Source: Maribacter polysaccharolyticus
GTDB lineage: Bacteria > Bacteroidota > Bacteroidia > Flavobacteriales > Flavobacteriaceae
Assembly: GCF_028882255.1 (NCBI RefSeq)
Contig: NZ_JARBUY010000004.1
Coordinates: forward strand, 260,328 to 324,327
Direction: 5' to 3'
DNA length: 64,000 nt
The position numbers and the translations under genes were made by a program. The notes under the pieces were generated by a model. It saw nothing but the letters and a program-made list of their open reading frames with translations. It did not search any database and had not been told where the DNA came from. This document shows, piece by piece, positions 26,994 through 36,276 of the stretch; position 1 is the first letter of the stretch, and each line of letters begins with the position of its first letter.

Positions 26994-28019
26994 TCAATTT
27001 AAGGTTGACTCCCTTTCGACTAGGGTAGATGCTATGATTTCGGTCTGGAAGGGTTTCTCTACTTTCCTAAGATTACTTTCTATCCTATCGATCAGCAATC
27101 TTGCGGCCATCACTCCCATTTCAAAACCGTGTTGTGACATGGAGGTAAGTCCCGGTTTGGCATATTTTGACAAAATTCCATCGGTAAAGCCGATAAACTC
27201 CATTTCTTCGGGCACTTTGACACCTCTTTGTTGAACAAGATTCATCCCATAAACTGCAAAAACCTCATTGACACACAACACGGCGTCAATGTCATTTTTA
27301 TCGAAAAATGTATGGATGACTTCCGCATCCAAATCCGTAATGGGTAATCTTAATATAAGATCCTCCTGTATGGGCAACCCATAAGACCTAAGCGCCTGTC
27401 TATACCCCTTCTCACGCCCATGACTCACACTAAAATATTCCGCTGTAGTGATCAGGGCTATCTTTTTCCTCCCATTGTCCAAAAACTTCGTAACTGCCAT
27501 ATAGGCCGCTTCTTGATCATTGATCAATACCTTGTCACAATCAATTTCATCGGTAACACGATCAAAAAGAACAAAGGGGATTTGCAGGTTCTCTATACGT
27601 CTTAAATGTTCAAAATCGTTCGCTTTTTGGGTTTCGGCCGACAAAGCCATAATAAAACCATCCACACTTCCATTGGACAACAGCTCCATGTTGATGACCT
27701 CCTTAGTAAGGGATTCATCCGAAACATAGGTTATAACCTTGTATCCCTTCATTTTGGCATACTGTTCAATACCCCTGAAGACCGTAGTAAAAAAGTAATG
27801 GACAATATCCGGTATGATCACCCCGATGTTCTTGGTACGATTACTTTTTAAACTTATGGCAAGATTATTGGGCCTGTAATTATAAAGTTTGGCAAAGGCC
27901 TGTACCTTCTGTATGGTATCCTCACTTATTTCTTTGCTGTTGTTAAGTGCTTTTGAGACCGTGGAAATCGAAACCCCCAATTCCCTTGCAATCTGTTTTA
28001 AAGTTATTTTCCGTCTCAT
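26994..28019 (-). CDS. LacI family transcriptional regulator of the second SusCD locus
   Basis: From the ATG at 28019 (MRRKITLKQIARELGVS) the protein has 341 residues: a LacI helix-turn-helix (ELGVSISTVSKALNNSKEIS), the hinge YRPNNLAISLKSNRTKNIG and a sensor domain. An upstream extension to 28106 would add 29 unrelated residues and is rejected. It is divergent from the second susC across 334 bases holding several palindromes. The helix-turn-helix is almost the same as in the LacI protein at 13664-14704, while the sensor domains differ more, suggesting duplication followed by change of inducer. Confidence 0.92.
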   Translation of the reverse strand: MRRKITLKQIARELGVSISTVSKALNNSKEISEDTIQKVQAFAKLYNYRPNNLAISLKSNRTKNIGVIIPDIVHYFFTTVFRGIEQYAKMKGYKVITYVSDESLTKEVINMELLSNGSVDGFIMALSAETQKANDFEHLRRIENLQIPFVLFDRVTDEIDCDKVLINDQEAAYMAVTKFLDNGRKKIALITTAEYFSVSHGREKGYRQALRSYGLPIQEDLILRLPITDLDAEVIHTFFDKNDIDAVLCVNEVFAVYGMNLVQQRGVKVPEEMEFIGFTDGILSKYAKPGLTSMSQHGFEMGVMAARLLIDRIESNLRKVEKPFQTEIIASTLVERESTLN

Positions 28020-28221
28020 GGTGTAATGCCAAATACATATATAAATACTCCAGATCTTAGGCAGGATGCCGTCTAATAAAGTTAAGATTTTATTAGGAAA
28101 AATCAAGGTATATGCACTATATTAAAAAATTTGTATATATTTAAGCCAACGTATCAATCCCCCATATTTTTAGCAATAATATTATATTATCTTAAACACA
28201 TAGGATGTATATATAAAAATA

Positions 28222-28260
28222 TTCCAATTTTTGGAAGTTATCAACACGAAAACGTTTTCG
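28222..28260. promoter_or_regulatory. Putative LacI operator cluster upstream of the second susC
   Basis: Two palindromes lie side by side: TTCCAA-TTT-TTGGAA (28222-28236) and the perfect 14-bp CGAAAACGTTTTCG (28247-28260). Bases 28235-28256 share 21 of 22 positions with 14798-14819 at the first susC. The perfect central-CG palindrome is the classic form of a LacI-family operator. It lies about 94 bases before the susC ATG. Confidence 0.65.
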
Positions 28261-28280
28261 CAAGGTGTTGAATGATGTTT

Positions 28281-28306
28281 ATCCAAATTTTAACAAAAAT
28301 TTGGAT
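28281..28306. promoter_or_regulatory. Perfect 11-bp inverted repeat in the second susC leader
   Basis: ATCCAAATTTT is repeated in inverted form as AAAATTTGGAT with a 4-base AACA spacer, ending 47 bases before the susC ATG. It could be an operator or an RNA hairpin in the 5' leader. No counterpart is seen at the first susC. Confidence 0.5.
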
Positions 28307-28353
28307 ATTTTTAGAAACTAGAACAAAATTAACTCAACTTAAATCAATTCTTT

Positions 28354-31317
28354 ATGAAGATTAAATTACTGCGTAGCTTTATGCTTGTCGGAGCTTTTAT
28401 ATGCTTTGGATGGGCACAGGCCCAAGAGGTATCGGGAACGGTTTCCGATGCCAATGGTCCCTTACCCGGGGCGAGTGTTGTCGAAAAAGGGACAACCAAT
28501 GGAACACAAACCGATTTCGATGGCAACTTTACGATCAACGTAGGCGAAAATGCCACATTGGTATTTAGTTATGTTGGGTTCAGTACCCAAGAAATTGCCG
28601 TTAATGGCCAAACCAATATTGATGTGCTGTTGACTGAAGATGCCCAAGCCTTGGATGAGGTGGTCATTGTTGGTTATGGTTCCTCTACCAAAAAGGAGAT
28701 TACCTCTGCGGTAGCAGTAGTTGATGAAGAGGCGTTCAACAAAGGTACGGTCAACGACGCTTCCCAACTACTCCAGGGAAAGGTCGCTGGTTTAAGTATT
28801 TATAACAAAGGCGGTAACCCCAATGAGGATGCCGTAATTCGTTTAAGGGGTATTTCCACCGTTGGAGCCAATTCGGAACCTTTAGTGGTCATCGATGGTG
28901 TTGTAGGGGCATCCCTGAATAACGTTGACCCCAATGACATTGCCAGTGTCAACGTTTTAAAAGACGGTTCCGCCGCAGCCATATACGGAACAAGGGGTTC
29001 CAGTGGGGTAATTCTTGTGACCACAAAACGTGGTACTGCGGGCGTTACAAGCGTGGATTACAATGGTTCCTTGGCCGTATCCACGATCGCCAACCATGTG
29101 GATGTGATGTCGGCCAATGAGTTCGCCGCCGCCGGTGGTGTGGATCTGGGGCAAAGAAACGACTGGTTGGATCTGGTAACCATGGATGGGACGACCAAGA
29201 TAAACAACGTGGCCATTTCGGGTGGTGATGGGAATACCTCCTACCGCATATCAGGAAACTTCAGAAATGCCCAAGGGATACTTAGAAACTCAGGGTTCAA
29301 ACAGTACAATACCCGGGCAAGCGTAACCACTTTCACATTGAACGATCGCCTGAAAATAGATTTCAACATGTCGTATACCAAAAGAAAGAGCAGATACGGT
29401 TTCAACGAAGCCTTACGCTACGCCTTGCTTTACAACCCAACTGCACCCGTTTTTGGCGCAGACTCCCCCTATGATTTCGACGCCGCTACTTACGGTGGGT
29501 ATTTTGAGACCTTGGGATTGTTCGATAGTTTCAATCCGGTTTCCATCATCCAACAAAATACCAATAATGGTGAAAAGAGTGAATTTACCTATAGTGCCAA
29601 TTTCAATTTCAAAATCATCGACAATTGGGATTTGAACGCCATGATCTCCCAACAATCAAGTAAATTGCTCAATAAAGAATACTATAGAACCACTTCACTA
29701 TGGAGGGGTAACGCCTCAAGTCCGATAAGAAAGGGGCTGGCACGATTGTACAATGAAGATCAAGAATTCAAATTGTTCGAATTGTACTCTACCTATAGAA
29801 CCAGTATTGGGCGGGCCGATATCACCTTTACCGGTGGTTACTCATGGCAGGAAACCACCCAATACGACTACTTTTTGTCAATGGGCGATTTTCCCAATGA
29901 CGATCTGCAGTATATCAATGCCTTGGAATGGTCACAAGATCTGGAGAATGCCGGGTTTATCGATATAAACAGCAACGCCTCACCAGAAGACCGTATCATT
30001 GCCTTTTTCGGAAGGGCCAGTGCCACATTTGACAACGCCATTTTCTTTAATGCTTCCATACGTCGTGAAGGTTCCACAAAATTTGGCGCAAATAATAGAT
30101 GGGCCACTTTCCCGGCCGTGGGTATAGGTGCCGACCTCAACAACTATTTGAATTTGAACAAAATAGATCTATTGAAAGTCCGTATCGGATATGGGGTAAC
30201 AGGGGCCTTACCTTCCAACAATGGCCTTTCCAAGTCATTGTATGAACCTGCCGATGGACGTTTGAGCAGTAACCAACTTACGGATGCGAACCCGGATTTA
30301 AAATGGGAAGAAAAGGCGGAAACCAACTATGGTATTGAATTTGCCGCCGGAAGACTGGGTGCGACATTGGATATTTATACGAGGAATGTAAGCGATTTCA
30401 TTTTGGAAAGGGACGTGGATGTCACCATTTACCCCACAGGAAGAAGATGGGAAAATGCAGGGGAATTAAAATCCCAAGGGTTTGAACTTGCCGTAAATTA
30501 CGATATTTTGAAATCCGAAGAATTGAATTACAATTCCGGTATCGTACTATCCAGAAACAAGACCACCTTGGAAAAATACACCATACCCCAAGAAATGAGA
30601 GGTTCTTTGGGGGCACCTGGCCAAAATGATACCGATATGATCCGGATAAAGGAAGGAGAGGAAATAGGTCAGATATGGGGACCTGTTTTCACGGGTGAAG
30701 TCGTTGACGGAAATCAAGTCCTTGAGGACGTCAATAACGATGGCCAACTACTGACAGCCCAGAATAACGCCTTGGACCCAGACGGTGATTTTAAGGTATT
30801 GGGTAAGGGTACTCCCGATTTTGAGATAGGATGGACCAACCAACTTAGTTACAAAAACTGGGACCTGAATGCTTTCTTTAGGGGAGCTTTCGGCCACAGT
30901 TTGATCAATACCTATAGGGCCTTTTACGAGCCGCGGGTAGGTAGCCAAGGGTCTTACAACTTCGTCAATACGGAATTGGCCAATCCTGAAATCACAAATG
31001 CCAAATTCAGCTCCTTATATGTTGAAAAAGCCGACTTCTTCAAATTGGATAACCTATCTATAGGCTATACTTTCGATATCAAGGAAAACGATTATGTTAA
31101 AGGGGTACGTATTACGGCCAGCGCCCAGAACCTCTTTACCATTACCAACTATACAGGTTCAGATCCCGAACCGGCATTACAGGACAGGGGTTCGGAAGCC
31201 GATAATGGCGGCTTTACCTCTACTGCTGCTTTTGACCCTCTTATTCCCGGTATTGACCGTAGGAGCAATTACTTTGCCGCACGCACTTTTACTTTGGGAC
31301 TAAACGTAAACTTTTAA
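28354..31317 (+). CDS. SusC/RagA TonB-dependent outer-membrane transporter, second locus
   Basis: The 987-residue protein has a signal peptide (ending WAQAQ), a carboxypeptidase-regulatory-like domain (VSGTVSD...LPGASVVEKG...TDFDGNFTI, about 27-100), the junction DEVVIVGYGS, a plug domain (IRLRGISTVG, AIYGTRGSSG) and a beta-barrel ending LGLNVNF. It is a nutrient importer working with the SusD encoded 10 bases downstream. No glycoside hydrolase, sulfatase, lyase or peptidase accompanies it, so the cargo is unknown and need not be a polysaccharide. It is preceded by LacI-type operator sequences. Confidence 0.94.
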   Translation: MKIKLLRSFMLVGAFICFGWAQAQEVSGTVSDANGPLPGASVVEKGTTNGTQTDFDGNFTINVGENATLVFSYVGFSTQEIAVNGQTNIDVLLTEDAQALDEVVIVGYGSSTKKEITSAVAVVDEEAFNKGTVNDASQLLQGKVAGLSIYNKGGNPNEDAVIRLRGISTVGANSEPLVVIDGVVGASLNNVDPNDIASVNVLKDGSAAAIYGTRGSSGVILVTTKRGTAGVTSVDYNGSLAVSTIANHVDVMSANEFAAAGGVDLGQRNDWLDLVTMDGTTKINNVAISGGDGNTSYRISGNFRNAQGILRNSGFKQYNTRASVTTFTLNDRLKIDFNMSYTKRKSRYGFNEALRYALLYNPTAPVFGADSPYDFDAATYGGYFETLGLFDSFNPVSIIQQNTNNGEKSEFTYSANFNFKIIDNWDLNAMISQQSSKLLNKEYYRTTSLWRGNASSPIRKGLARLYNEDQEFKLFELYSTYRTSIGRADITFTGGYSWQETTQYDYFLSMGDFPNDDLQYINALEWSQDLENAGFIDINSNASPEDRIIAFFGRASATFDNAIFFNASIRREGSTKFGANNRWATFPAVGIGADLNNYLNLNKIDLLKVRIGYGVTGALPSNNGLSKSLYEPADGRLSSNQLTDANPDLKWEEKAETNYGIEFAAGRLGATLDIYTRNVSDFILERDVDVTIYPTGRRWENAGELKSQGFELAVNYDILKSEELNYNSGIVLSRNKTTLEKYTIPQEMRGSLGAPGQNDTDMIRIKEGEEIGQIWGPVFTGEVVDGNQVLEDVNNDGQLLTAQNNALDPDGDFKVLGKGTPDFEIGWTNQLSYKNWDLNAFFRGAFGHSLINTYRAFYEPRVGSQGSYNFVNTELANPEITNAKFSSLYVEKADFFKLDNLSIGYTFDIKENDYVKGVRITASAQNLFTITNYTGSDPEPALQDRGSEADNGGFTSTAAFDPLIPGIDRRSNYFAARTFTLGLNVNF

Positions 31318-31327
31318 AAAATAAGCA

Positions 31328-32932
31328 ATGAAAAAAAATATATTCAAAATATTATTGATGTGCAGTGGGGCGTTCTTTGCTTCCTGTACGGATTTGGAAG
31401 AAGACCTGATTGGTGAGATCGACAATGCAGTGAGTATTGTGGAGGCCAGCAGCGATTTTGAAGGTGGTGGTAACGGGGGTAATGATGCCCTTAGTGTGGC
31501 CTACAGCCAATTGCGTAGTTCAGGTAGTGCCAATCATGGCGGCTATTGGTCCATACAATCCGTATCGACCGATGAAATGGCAGTGACCCAAAAAGGGGGC
31601 GACTGGTACGATGGGGGTATCTGGATCGATATGCATCGCCATACCTATGGGCCTTCCAATGGTCCTATCGATGGTACCTGGTCACAAACCTACACGGCAA
31701 TCGCAGCCTGTAACGATTTATTGGCAACCTCCTTGGATGCCAATCAGACGGCACAAATAAGGGTATTGCGGGCGTTGTTCTATTTTAGGTTATTGGATCT
31801 CTATGGTCGTGTTAAAATTATAACCTCCACAGGTACGGATGCTCCACAATCGACACGGTTGCAAGTGTTCAATTTTGTTGAAAGCGAACTGTTGGCTGCC
31901 ATAGGGATTCCTTCCGTAACCGCCTCAATGGACTTGTCCAATAGCCCACTCGGTGTTGATGTGAACCCATATCGTGTCAACCAATATGCCGCTCTTGGAT
32001 TATTGTCAAAACTCTATTTGAATGCCGAGGTCTATACCGGGACACCCCGATATACCGAAGCGGCCAATGCGGCCTCTTATGTCATAGACAATTCAGGATA
32101 CATTCTTTGTGGGGAAGGTTGTAGTGTTCCCAACCCAGGTAAAAGACCTGCGGTGGACACCGACCCCGATGAATTGGAAGGGTATGCCGCTGTTTTTGCC
32201 CCCAACAATCAAGACAATCCGGAAATCATCTGGTCAATTGCCTACGATGCCGCGACAGGTGGGGGAATGAATTTCCACGTCATGTCGCTTCACTACTCCA
32301 GTCAATTTACATGGAATTTCGAAAATCAACCCTGGAACGGGTATTCGGCCTTGGAAGATTTCTACAATTCCTATGACGATGACGATGCCCGTAAAGCGGC
32401 CAGTTTTATAGTGGGGCAACAGTATGACTACAATGGGTCCGCTATATTGGACTATGCGGCCACCGATGGGGAATTGGAATTGAATTACACCCCTGACATC
32501 AATGAATTGGAGCCTAACGCCTCTAGAAAAGGGGGAGCCCGTTTGGGTAAATTCAGTAACCGCCTTTTCCAAAGACAGGAAATGGACAATGACATGCCCA
32601 TTATCCGCTTGGGTGAACTTTATTTGATCCGGGCCGAAGGTATGGCACGAGCGACCGGGGATTGGTCTATGGCGGCGGCCGATGTAAATACGATCCGGGC
32701 AAGGGCAGGTCTAGACGCCATGACCACCATAGACGCAGATTCCTTTTTAGCGGAACGGGGACGTGAAATGTTCATGGAAGCTACAAGAAGGCAGGATCTG
32801 ATCCGTTTTGGCAAATATGATGACCCATGGTGGGAAAAAACAAACAGCGATGCATACAAATCCCTGTTCCCTATTCCGCAACCTCAAATTGATGCGGCAC
32901 AAGGCACATTAACTCAAAATCCAGGATACTAA
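31328..32932 (+). CDS. SusD/RagB outer-membrane lipoprotein, second locus
   Basis: This 534-residue protein has a lipoprotein signal with Cys20 (FFASC, followed by TDLEED), the SusD helix IRVLRALFYFRLLDLYGRV, the KLYLNAEVYTGTPRYTEA segment shared with the first SusD and the C-terminal helix EATRRQDLIRFGKYDDPWW before the terminal NPGY. It would cap the adjacent SusC and bind its cargo. A strong terminator starts 18 bases after the stop. Confidence 0.95.
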   Translation: MKKNIFKILLMCSGAFFASCTDLEEDLIGEIDNAVSIVEASSDFEGGGNGGNDALSVAYSQLRSSGSANHGGYWSIQSVSTDEMAVTQKGGDWYDGGIWIDMHRHTYGPSNGPIDGTWSQTYTAIAACNDLLATSLDANQTAQIRVLRALFYFRLLDLYGRVKIITSTGTDAPQSTRLQVFNFVESELLAAIGIPSVTASMDLSNSPLGVDVNPYRVNQYAALGLLSKLYLNAEVYTGTPRYTEAANAASYVIDNSGYILCGEGCSVPNPGKRPAVDTDPDELEGYAAVFAPNNQDNPEIIWSIAYDAATGGGMNFHVMSLHYSSQFTWNFENQPWNGYSALEDFYNSYDDDDARKAASFIVGQQYDYNGSAILDYAATDGELELNYTPDINELEPNASRKGGARLGKFSNRLFQRQEMDNDMPIIRLGELYLIRAEGMARATGDWSMAAADVNTIRARAGLDAMTTIDADSFLAERGREMFMEATRRQDLIRFGKYDDPWWEKTNSDAYKSLFPIPQPQIDAAQGTLTQNPGY

Positions 32933-32950
32933 TACATAGTTTTATTGAAT

Positions 32951-32980
32951 AAAAAGGGTTACATTGAGTAACCCTTTTTT
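32951..32980 (+). terminator. Rho-independent terminator after the second susD
   Basis: The 11-bp stem AAAAAGGGTTA / TAACCCTTTTT has a 7-base loop and a T tail. It separates susCD from the ASPIC lipoprotein genes that start 17 bases later, so those are expressed by readthrough or from a promoter inside this short gap. Confidence 0.85.
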
Positions 32981-32997
32981 CTATTCAACCAACCCAA

Positions 32998-35900
32998 ATG
33001 AGAACCTGTTTTTTATTGGTCATCAGCCTGTTTTTTTCACTATCATGCTCACGGGATGGTAAGCAACGACCCATTACCCAAGAACACCCCCTTTTTGAAC
33101 TCAGGGAGAACCGTGGCATTGATTTCCAGAATACACTGACCTATACCGAGGATTTTAACCCATATACCTACCGTAACTTCTATAATGGAGGTGGCATAGC
33201 CATAGGGGACATCAACAATGACGGTCTTCCCGATCTTTATTTCACAGGAAATATTGTCGATAACCGCCTGTATTTGAACAAAGGCGATTGGCAATTTGAA
33301 GACATCACCGATACTGCCGGGGTGGCTTGTAAGGACATTTGGTCCTCAGGGGCGACATTCGTGGACATTAACCATGATGGTCTTGTGGATATTTACGTCT
33401 GTAAATCGGGCAAACCCAATGGTACCAATCGGCACAACGAACTTTTTATCAATAACGGGGACCTGACATTTTCCGAACAATCCAAAAAATACGGACTGGA
33501 TATAACCGGATTATCGGTACAAGCCGCATTTTTCGATTATGACAAGGATGGGGATTTAGACTGTTACTTATTGAACAATTCCATAAAATCGGTTGGAGGA
33601 TACGATTTGATCAAGGATCAACGCAAAATACCCAGCGATACCGGCAATAAATTCCTGAAGAATGAAAACGGAAAATTTGTCGATTATTCCAGTGAGGCCG
33701 GGATTTATACCAGTAGTATCGGGTTTGGACTGGGCATTACCCTTAGTGATTTTAATGGGGATTCATGGCCCGATCTCTTTATTTCAAATGATTTTTTCGA
33801 AAGGGACTACCTCTACCTGAACAATAAAAATGGCGGCTTTGACGAGATGGCCGAAAATGCCATATCCTCATTTTCAATGGGTTCAATGGGTGCCGATGCC
33901 GCAGATCTGGATAACGATCTGCTACCCGACCTTATGGTCACCGAAATGTTGCCTAAAAACATAGAGCGCCAACGCACTAAAGCAATTTATGAATCCTGGG
34001 ACAAATTCAGCCTTGGGGTAAAACAAGGTTATGCACACCAATTTCCGAGAAATGTATTACAGAGGAACATGGGCCCCAACGGTTTTTATGAAGTAGGACG
34101 CTTTTCCGGGGTTCATGCCACGGAATGGAGTTGGGCCTCTTTGATTTTCGATATGGACAATGATGGCCTACGTGATATATTCATTAGCAACGGTATTTAC
34201 AAAGACCTTCTGGACAGGGATTATCTAACCTATATGGCCAATGAGGAAAAGGTAAGGAATATGATGAAAACACAAAACGAGGTGATAATGAAGCTTATCG
34301 ACCTTATGCCTTCCCAAGCCATTTCCAATACTTCCTATAAAAATATGGGAGGGTTTAAATTCGAGGACAAATCGGAAGACTTTGGGCTGGCAACACCCAG
34401 TTTCAGTAACGGAAGTGCTTATGCCGACCTTGATAATGACGGCGATCTTGACCTTGTGGTAAACAATGTCAATATGCCCTCTTTCGTTTACGAAAACAAG
34501 ACCGATACCCTAAAGAACCGAAGTATCCATCTTAAGTTTTCCTCTTCTTCGGAAAATACCCAAGCCATAGGTACGAAGGCCATCATTTATTATAGTGACG
34601 GTCAAAAGGCCATGGCAGAGAATTATCCCAGTAGGGGATTCCAAAGTTCTGTCGATACCGGCATCCATTTTGGATTGGGCGCATCAAAATTGGTCGACAG
34701 CCTGACCATAGTTTGGCCGAATGAAACGATTACCAAAGCATATAATTTACCATCGAATAAATCTTTTGTGTATCAGGAACCCCTTAATACACCAAAAAAC
34801 CCCATGTTCAAAACCCCAGATAAGCCCCTTATTACCCTTGCGAAGACCGATCCCTTGTTCCATTTTAAACACAAAGAAAATACCTTTATCGATTTTAACC
34901 GGGAACGCCTTTTACCCCATATGTCGAATAATGAAGGTCCGGCTTTGGCTACAGCGGATATCAACGGGGACGGCATTTTGGATATTTATATGGGAGGGGC
35001 CAAAAACCAAAAAGGAAGCCTATTCCTCTCCCAAGGTTCGACATACAAAGAAATCGACAAGCCCTTTGAGACCGATAAAAGGTCGGAGGATACCGACGCA
35101 CTTTTTTTTGACAGCGATTATGATGGGGACCTAGACCTATACGTTTGCAGCGGAGGTAAAGCTTTCTCAAAATATGATGCCCTGCTCAATGATCGATTGT
35201 ATATAAATGAACATGGTGTATTTTCAAAAGCCAAAAACCCCCTTCCCTTTCCCTTTCCGCTCAGTACGTCAACGGTAGTAGCCAATGACTTTGATAAAGA
35301 CGGGGATTGGGATCTATTTGTCGGGGGCAGGTTCGACCCCGAAACCTATGGTGCGGATGTATCTAGCTATATCCTAAAGAATAATGGGGATAATCATTTT
35401 GAAATCGCGGAACATAAGGACCTTAAAATCCTCGGGATGGTAACCAACGCTGCCTGGGGCGATATAAACGCCGATGGATGGGACGATCTTATTGTCGCGG
35501 GGGAATGGATGCCCATTAAAATATTCATCAATAAAAAAGGTGTCCTGACCGATGAAACCTCCAGCTACGGGTTCGAAAATTCAAATGGGATGTGGACATC
35601 ACTTAAGCTGACCGACATAGACGATGATGGGGATCTGGATATTATCGGTGGTAACATCGGAACTAACACCTTTTATAAACCCGGCAACCGAATGTTCATC
35701 AAGGATTTTGATGGCAACGGATTTTCAGAACAGATAATTTGCCATAAAATAGGGCAAAAGTATTTTCCGATTGTCGACCGGGATGAACTCATATCACAAT
35801 TACCTTACCTAAAATCGAAATTTTTGTATTTTAAGGATTACGCCACAGCGGCCATGAATGACATTTTTTCCGATGAAGACCTGAAAGATGCCAAAATACT

Positions 35901-36276
35901 GGATATCAACATCGTTGAATCCACTATATTCCTGAATTCGGAAGGCACCTTTATCAAAAATGCCCTACCCCCTGAGGCACAATACTCCAATATCGCTGCA
36001 ATTGAAATTGTGGATGCAGATCGGAATGGAATAAAAGATATACTTCTAGGTGGTAACCAATATTTGGTAAAACCCCAATTTGGAAGACAGGATGCTTCGA
36101 AGGGATGGTTGCTTTTAGGACAATTGAACAAAGAAAAGACCTATAACACCGTAAAAATCGAAAGCTTGGGAATACCGGGACAGATCAGGAATTTTGCCAT
36201 CCTTCCCTATAAAGACAAAACATTAGTATTAACCGCTTTAAACAATGATGAAATACAATTTCATGAAATACCGTAA
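32998..36276 (+). CDS. FG-GAP/VCBS repeat lipoprotein with ASPIC/UnbV domain, copy 1
   Basis: The 1092-residue lipoprotein (SLSC, Cys17) is a chain of at least 13 calcium-binding FG-GAP-type loops, such as GDINNDGLPDLYF, FFDYDKDGDLDCYL and YADLDNDGDLDLVV, which form beta-propeller blades. An ASPIC/UnbV domain (about 505-590, with RGFQSSVDTGIHFGLG) sits between two propeller halves. Proteins of this CRTAC1-like type are surface or periplasmic binding and adhesion proteins; no enzyme activity is known for them. The N-terminal block YRNFYNGGGIAIGDINNDG is conserved in the next two paralogues. It overlaps the next gene slightly. Confidence 0.9.
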   Translation: MRTCFLLVISLFFSLSCSRDGKQRPITQEHPLFELRENRGIDFQNTLTYTEDFNPYTYRNFYNGGGIAIGDINNDGLPDLYFTGNIVDNRLYLNKGDWQFEDITDTAGVACKDIWSSGATFVDINHDGLVDIYVCKSGKPNGTNRHNELFINNGDLTFSEQSKKYGLDITGLSVQAAFFDYDKDGDLDCYLLNNSIKSVGGYDLIKDQRKIPSDTGNKFLKNENGKFVDYSSEAGIYTSSIGFGLGITLSDFNGDSWPDLFISNDFFERDYLYLNNKNGGFDEMAENAISSFSMGSMGADAADLDNDLLPDLMVTEMLPKNIERQRTKAIYESWDKFSLGVKQGYAHQFPRNVLQRNMGPNGFYEVGRFSGVHATEWSWASLIFDMDNDGLRDIFISNGIYKDLLDRDYLTYMANEEKVRNMMKTQNEVIMKLIDLMPSQAISNTSYKNMGGFKFEDKSEDFGLATPSFSNGSAYADLDNDGDLDLVVNNVNMPSFVYENKTDTLKNRSIHLKFSSSSENTQAIGTKAIIYYSDGQKAMAENYPSRGFQSSVDTGIHFGLGASKLVDSLTIVWPNETITKAYNLPSNKSFVYQEPLNTPKNPMFKTPDKPLITLAKTDPLFHFKHKENTFIDFNRERLLPHMSNNEGPALATADINGDGILDIYMGGAKNQKGSLFLSQGSTYKEIDKPFETDKRSEDTDALFFDSDYDGDLDLYVCSGGKAFSKYDALLNDRLYINEHGVFSKAKNPLPFPFPLSTSTVVANDFDKDGDWDLFVGGRFDPETYGADVSSYILKNNGDNHFEIAEHKDLKILGMVTNAAWGDINADGWDDLIVAGEWMPIKIFINKKGVLTDETSSYGFENSNGMWTSLKLTDIDDDGDLDIIGGNIGTNTFYKPGNRMFIKDFDGNGFSEQIICHKIGQKYFPIVDRDELISQLPYLKSKFLYFKDYATAAMNDIFSDEDLKDAKILDINIVESTIFLNSEGTFIKNALPPEAQYSNIAAIEIVDADRNGIKDILLGGNQYLVKPQFGRQDASKGWLLLGQLNKEKTYNTVKIESLGIPGQIRNFAILPYKDKTLVLTALNNDEIQFHEIP

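Larger units (their letters stand above)
28020..28353. other. 334-base regulatory intergenic region between lacI and the second susC
   Basis: This AT-rich stretch contains no gene. It holds the palindromes listed separately (28222-28236, 28247-28260, 28281-28306). The sequence TATTTTTA at 28306-28313 resembles the Bacteroidota -7 box (TAnnTTTG), but I found no well-spaced TTG -33 element, so the promoter itself is not placed. Confidence 0.6.

Noticed and set aside
28020-28106. N-terminal extension of the second LacI regulator
   Set aside because: LacI proteins begin just before the helix-turn-helix; the ATG at 28019 gives this, and the extra 29 residues look like intergenic AT-rich DNA.
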